Source: Zarea fungicola (lineage: Eukaryota; Ascomycota; Sordariomycetes; Hypocreales; Cordycipitaceae). Taken from it: a DNA stretch of 64,000 nt. Positions within the stretch are counted from its first letter, which is position 1. Each line of letters begins with the position of its first letter. The stretch lies in contig FWCC01000251.1 of assembly GCA_900169235.1 (NCBI GenBank), positions 1 to 64,000 of the forward strand, read 5' to 3'. The notes beneath the pieces are model-generated. The model had not been told where the DNA came from. It saw only the letters and a list, made by a program, of their open reading frames with translations, and made no database searches. A program made the position numbers and the translations under genes. Shown piece after piece: positions 59,105-64,000 of this stretch.

Positions 59105-60960
59105 TCAGCCCAGTCCTGCTTTGGATCTCTTCATTGTTTGCGTCACTGGGAGCAAAATTCCTTTGTTGTCGGCTGATCCTAACGCAGTTCCGATGCTCCA
59201 TCCCATCTTCTCTAGCATCGCTCTGCCACGGTTTTCAGAACTTAGTTCAGGAGCTGACGCACCAACAATTTCGCCATCCCGATAGCCGGCTTCTGCATAT
59301 CCAGCACGAGTGGACTGCCCTGAAGAGCTTTTGCCTTTGAAGTCGAGTCGTGGGAAGTATCGGCGTTCGGTTCGTCTCACAGCTAGGTCAAAAGCTTCGT
59401 CGTCGAACCTTAACGTACGCTTTGTACGGTAGAGAGTTGGTCGACGCTGGTCGGCTTTGCCGATTGATTTGGATTTGACATTGAACCTGCTAGCCAGCTC
59501 GTGTATCATTTTTCTGGCGTGTTTATCCATCGGGGGCAGTGTGATGCTAATCATTTCGTTAGTCTGTAGCACGCACGCAATCTGTGAGGGATGGCACATA
59601 CCTATTTTCAATGCTAAGTAGAAACCCTTTCAATTCCTTGGCAACCTGATCAAGTCTCATTCCCCTCGGATACTTGCTACGTAAGTCCTCCGCATCTCCA
59701 TTCTTCTTTCCAAGCAGATTCATGGAGCGGAGTTGCTCACGTTCTCTCTTCCGGTCGGCCTTTTTGGCGCGATCGGTTCGGAATGCTGTTTGTAGCCTCT
59801 GCTCCGTCTCTGAGTCGAGACCTGCAAATCTGAGATATAGTTTTTGATCTGCTCCCTTTCGCTTCCTGCGACGTAGACTGGGCCGCTCCCAGTCCATTGG
59901 ATCGAAATCGGAAATTTCTGACATGCTCTGTGTTAAGCTTGGATTCAATGCACAGCCGGTTTTCTGCACAGCCGCTGTTCCGGTCAGCGACTCTCTTTCA
60001 TCCCCTGAATTGTCATCAGAGTCATCTGTGCAGACATTATCAGTTTCGATGGAGTCAATGTTGCCTTCTTTTGCAGATAATATGTCGTGCATCTCGCCGC
60101 TTGCACGCATGTTGGCAATGTAGTCGGCGAGTATGTCATCATCTTCGAGGTCTGGGATATCTGCTTTCGCTTTCACCAGTCTCCCTCCCCTATTGCCGCG
60201 ACCTTGCTTGCGTTGAGACTTTGTATCCGGTATCATGGTTGCGTCAAATGCCACTGGTGGCTGCTCTAGCTCTCGCTCGACTGCGGCTATCTCTGTACGG
60301 ATGTTTTTCAGGTTGATTGTGTCCGTATTCGTGCCTTTAGTGTTGACTCTGCCTTTGAATAGTATGACTTCTCCCTCGCTGTCGCTTCGCTCTGACTCCA
60401 TCGCCTGTACTTTCGGTGCTGGCGAAGAATTACCACTGTCTCGGTTTGCACCGGGCGCGCCCGGGCCAGTGTCATAGTAGAAGAGAGAGTCCACCGCAGG
60501 ACTTGCTTCATGTAGCAGCTTTTTCCCCTTTATTTCTATTTGGTTGTTATCCGTTCCGTTATTTGGTCCATCTTTTATTTCTTCTGTTTCCGGTGTATCT
60601 CCTTCTCCATGTATTTCACTATTGCCAATCCCATTGTCGTCATGGTCGTCGTCTGTATTCCCGTCATCGCTTCGATCAGCTTTGAGAGGCGCACTGGTTC
60701 CTGCACTTTTGAATGTAACTGGCATTGAGCGGAGCTTCGTATCTTGGCTCCATGTTGAGTGGTCGTGCTGGCTTGTTTGTCGTGCTTCTTCGGCTAGTGT
60801 GAATATCTCTATGTTGCGTTTTTGTCAGTGGAGGTCCCAGTTGGCCTTTGGTGAGGCTACCCATACTGTTGCTTGCTAGCTCCGGGGTCCAGTGCAGCTT
60901 CTCTTGACTTTGCACCATGCCAGCGGCACTGCCACGTTTTACCTTCTTTTTCCTACTCAT
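59105..60960 (-). CDS. SQS1: R3H and G-patch protein Sqs1 (Pfa1), Prp43 cofactor
   Basis: Three exons (60867-60960, 59602-60808, 59105-59546) give 580 residues. It starts MSRKKKVKRGSAAG, then IFTLAEEARQT, TWSQDTKLRSMPVTFKSAGT, a long acidic low-complexity middle, WERPSLRRRKRKG with DSETEQRLQ, an R3H domain (about 435-495, LPPMDKHARKMIHELASRFN, KSIGKADQRRPTLYR) and a G-patch at the end (RGRAMLEKMGWSIGTALG, then K-ILLPVTQTMKRSKAGLG). In yeast Sqs1 activates the helicase Prp43 in pre-18S rRNA processing. Intron 1 (58 nt, branch ctgac) was needed because the frame carrying MSRKKK ends before the conserved IFTLAEEAR. It is tail to tail with H2B. Confidence 0.9.
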
Positions 60961-61528
60961 CCTGTGTCCTCCAGCATCGGAGCCTCTCGCTGTGGTGTTT
61001 GTTGGAGAACTTTGTCAGAGCTTTAGTCCTGCAAAGTTAGGCGCTGTGGGTCGACTGGCTGGATTCAGGTAGGAGCGACCTAATAAAGTACAGGCTAGCT
61101 TTATCAAGTTAGTACCAGCCAGTGACGCACCGTGGCACCATTCTCGCCGCGCGTTGCACATGCTGAATAGCTACCCTGGAGGGTATTATCTTGAGTCGCT
61201 TCCCGTATTATCTGCGTCTTTCTTTTGGTAGTTTACTTTTTTATCTTTCAATCTGTTTGTTTTTGTTCTCCTTTTTTTCCCTCCCTCTCTTTTTTTTGTG
61301 CACTGTGTTTTGTTGTCCACTGTGGTATGTTGCAAATAGTTGAACCACTTGTAACCATATACCTAACCATATACCTATCCATACATTCGTACAGTCACGG
61401 GGCTCTCCAGACGCAAGCGCACCATCTGACCATGCAATGCACGTTGCAGCAACGCTACACAGAATAAATATACACGAACCCGTCAACATTGCCGCAAAAC
61501 TGGATATCGACATAGCATTTACGAAATC
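60961..61528. promoter_or_regulatory. Divergent promoter region of SQS1 and ATG4
   Basis: 568 bp with a T-rich stretch (about 61229-61300). No gene is supported. Confidence 0.5.
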
Positions 61529-63016
61529 ATGGAGTCAACCATGGCGAATGTGGATCTTGGTCGTTACAGGAAGATCGTCCAGATATTCTGGGACCCCGAA
61601 CCATCGAACGACACGCTCCTGGACCAACCAGTCTGGTGCCTTGGACAGTCATATAAATTACAGAAGGGCGGCCCGGTTCTCGATGATGCCCAAGGGCAGT
61701 CCAGCAATGACAGACAAAAACTCGCAGCAGTAGTTAGAATTGAAAGCCGAGAACATCGCACGTCGCCAGACACGCTACCAGAGTCGACACCAAGCAGCTT
61801 CTCGTCAACAGGCTACACCGATGCAAGCCACGAGAATGGCTGGCCACAAGACTTCCTTACCGATTTCGAATCTAGGTTCTGGATGACATACAGAAACGAA
61901 TTCAAACCTATCCCCAGATCGACAGACTCGAGAGCTCTCGGAGCCATGTCCTTGTCCATGAGAATAAAATATCAACTAGGCGACCAAGGGGGGTTCTCAA
62001 CTGACAGTGGATGGGGATGCATGATACGCTCGGGGCAGAGTCTCTTGGCGAATGCCATTGCCATGGTTCGCCTCGGCCGAGGTAAGTATATTATCCTACT
62101 AAACCACCCAACTACTTATCACCAAAGCAGAATGGCGCCGTGGCCAGAATAGCAAAGAAGAGATCGAAATCATGCGAATGTTTGCGGACGACCCAGCTGC
62201 CCCGTATTCAATTCATAACTTTGTCAACTATGGATCCTCACGGTGTGGGAAATACCCCGGCGAATGGTTTGGTCCATCGGCGACATCACAATGCATCAAG
62301 TTCGTGTCATGTCCCTGGCTAATGGAAAATCACTGACATTTAATTGCAGGGCACTGACAGATCAGCAAGATGTAAACCTCCGGGTGTATGTGACGGGGGA
62401 TGGCCCGGACGTGTACGAGGATAGCTTCCTGGCCACCGCCACATCCCCGAACGGGAGCTTTAAGCCCACGGTGATATTGATCAGTACACGTCTTGGTATC
62501 GACAAAATCACACAGGTCTATTGGGAGGCACTTATAGCCGCGTTACACATGCCACAGTCCATCGGTATTGCAGGGTATGAACTATCACAACAAAGAATTA
62601 AACACGCAACAAAACGCTAACATATCCGGAAAAGTGGCCGTCCCGCGTCATCGCACTATTTTGTCGGCTCCCAAGGCCCTTTCCTTTTCTACCTCGATCC
62701 ACATCATACCAGGCCGGCATTTCCATACAAGAAAAATACGGATGACTACACCAACGAAGAGATAGACAGCGGACATACATCGAGGCTGCGACGACTACAT
62801 GTTCAAGAAATGGACCCTAGCATGCTGATTGGGTTTCTAATACGGAGCGAGAAAGAGTGGGAAGAGTGGCGACGCGGTATTAAACATGTGCAAGGCAAAG
62901 CTATCATTCATGTTGCCGACAATGATCCAAGGCTTCGAAATCGGCCAGAAGGGAGGGACGGCGCGATAGATGAAGTGGAGACATTGAGTGACGACGACAA
63001 TCCAAACGAAGTGTAA
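61529..63016 (+). CDS. ATG4: Autophagy cysteine protease Atg4
   Basis: Four exons (61529-62081, 62131-62299, 62350-62574, 62635-63016) give 442 residues. Family marks are WCLGQ near residue 36, [16 protein letters not shown], the catalytic Cys in [13 protein letters not shown] (C164), [12 protein letters not shown] and the second half of the active site in [13 protein letters not shown] (D337, H339). A regulatory, polar tail has an LSDDDNP-EV end, similar to the Atg8-interacting tails of relatives. Atg4 cleaves Atg8 before lipidation and removes it from membranes afterwards. Intron 2 uses donor gttcgt. A second Met at residue 5 is an alternative start. Confidence 0.96.
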
Positions 63017-63190
63017 AACACTTTAATCAACTATATGTAATAAAAAGAGCGCTTTTCAGAGCAAACATAGCACGTTAGAAGTCACCAGTGAATCGTATAT
63101 AGTTCTGAGCCAAACCGCGCCATAATGCGCAATTTAGTGGCAGCGGTGTTGCGCTTGCTCGAGAGCTCAGAGTAATTCCCACAACAGAAG

Positions 63191-64000
63191 CTATTTTCTC
63201 CTCCTCCTCCCAGCCTTGCTCTTCTCAATCCCAGTAGCAGTTGCATGACCCTCATCGCGAATGTGCATAAAAAGTCTTGTCCGGGAATCAAACTCCCCCA
63301 TGCACACTGCACAGATATGCTGTTGCGAGTAGTCGTCAGAACGGAATGCACTATGTGAACTATTGCTAGTTACATACCTTTGAAGAGGTGCTAGCCTTTG
63401 CAGCAGCAGCTTTTCTTTCGCGCTTCGCTCTCGCCTTGCCGATTTTATTTTGGCTATTATCTATGGCAACCGACATGCTCGAGACAGAGGCGGACAACTT
63501 ATCGACCTCGCTCCCATCCGCTGATGTCGAAGTAGCCTGCGCATCTTGTTTGCCATTTGCAATGCGATCCATGACAGCGCCTCTTGGAGCGTAGTCGTCA
63601 TCGTCGTCAGAGTACCTATGGGAGTGGGAAACACTGCAACCCGAATGATCTGAATCGGACACGATGGGAGAACATGGCGTTACCATATCTGCGCCCGTCG
63701 ATCCAGGGACGTCATTAGTACCTTGAAATTCAAGTTTGCCGCCGCTTTCTGCTGTACGCGGTGGGCTTTCGCCCAATTGCAGCTCGACACCCTCTTTCCT
63801 CATCTGCCATTGAAGCTGCTGTAACGCCTTTAAATGTTTTTTGCTGCGCTCGTGCGCCTCCAGTTGCCTCTCGCTCTTGAAGTTCTTGTCACAAACCACA
63901 CATTCCAGTATTTCTATCTCTGATTCGGCCTCCGACACAGAAAATTCACCCTCGTCTGACCGATTATCGCGAGAAACTGCCCAGTCAGGTAGCTCATAGT
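63191..64000 (-). CDS. JJJ1-like J-domain/zinc-finger protein, C-terminal part (5' end beyond the window)
   Basis: Partial gene: exons 63378 to beyond 64000 and 63191-63319, with a 58-nt intron. The visible C-terminal part starts ELPDW and passes through an acidic stretch. A U1-type C2H2 finger is ECVVCDKNFKSERQLEAH followed by KKH. A long polar linker with a Ser/Asp tract precedes a second C2H2 finger, HICAVCMGEFDSRTRLFMHI-DEGH, and a basic end GRRRRK. This two-finger tail matches Jjj1/DNAJC21, which with Rei1 and Ssa removes Arx1 from cytoplasmic pre-60S ribosomes. The J domain would lie to the right and is not seen, so the name is an inference. Confidence 0.82.

Overview
The window is nuclear DNA of a filamentous ascomycete, most likely a Sordariomycete and probably Hypocreales-like. 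That placement is inferred from protein style; I could not run a taxonomic search. Introns are mostly 45-85 nt with GTAAGT/GTATGT-type donors and CTAAC/CTGAC branch points. The genes are eukaryotic housekeeping genes: two complex I subunits, the DASH subunit Dam1, SAGA Ubp8, an RSC subunit and divergent H2A/H2B. I placed 30 protein-coding genes, most with exon boundaries that keep frame, plus one broken transposase. I saw no tRNA, rRNA or CRISPR array.

Layout. 1-8 kb is the accessory part: a decayed MULE-type transposase at the left edge (1-1217, many stops, RIP-like), a secreted lysozyme-like protein (1618-2832), a seven-helix rhodopsin-fold (PTH11-like) membrane protein (5071-6320), and a 458-bp segment bounded by a perfect 33-bp inverted repeat (7534-7991). 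From about 8.4 kb the window is dense and conserved: a SprT-like protease, MOG1, HNT1, CSR1, DAM1, BUD20, aconitase, rhomboid RBD2, GAA1, RPN9, complex I 40-kDa subunit, UBP8, a LACTB2-like hydrolase, a YTP1-like membrane protein, a short RSA3-like ORF, RAD54, a mitochondrial carrier, an RSC1/RSC2-like double-bromodomain/BAH protein, OTU1, an EI24-domain membrane protein, INP1, KGD2, an NDUFB9-like LYR subunit, H2A, H2B, SQS1, ATG4 and the C-terminal part of a JJJ1-like protein cut by the right edge.

How the genes relate. There are no operons and no sign of a secondary-metabolite cluster. Several themes recur: mitochondrial energy metabolism (aconitase, KGD2, complex I 40-kDa and NDUFB9-like subunits, a carrier), ubiquitin/proteasome (RPN9, UBP8, OTU1), chromatin and repair (RSC, SAGA, histones, RAD54, SprT), and ribosome biogenesis (BUD20, RSA3-like, SQS1, JJJ1-like). 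Strand alternates almost gene by gene, so most promoters lie in short divergent gaps and most 3' ends face each other, in two cases only 60 and 107 nt apart.

I found no convincing undescribed multi-gene system. The observations most worth a second look are the inverted-repeat element, the RIP-like transposase relic beside fast-evolving secreted and receptor-type genes, two GC-AG introns in adjacent genes (one frame-preserving and stop-free), several very short exons including one that carries half of a catalytic motif, repeated use of a GTTCGT donor, and the rhomboid active-site variant.
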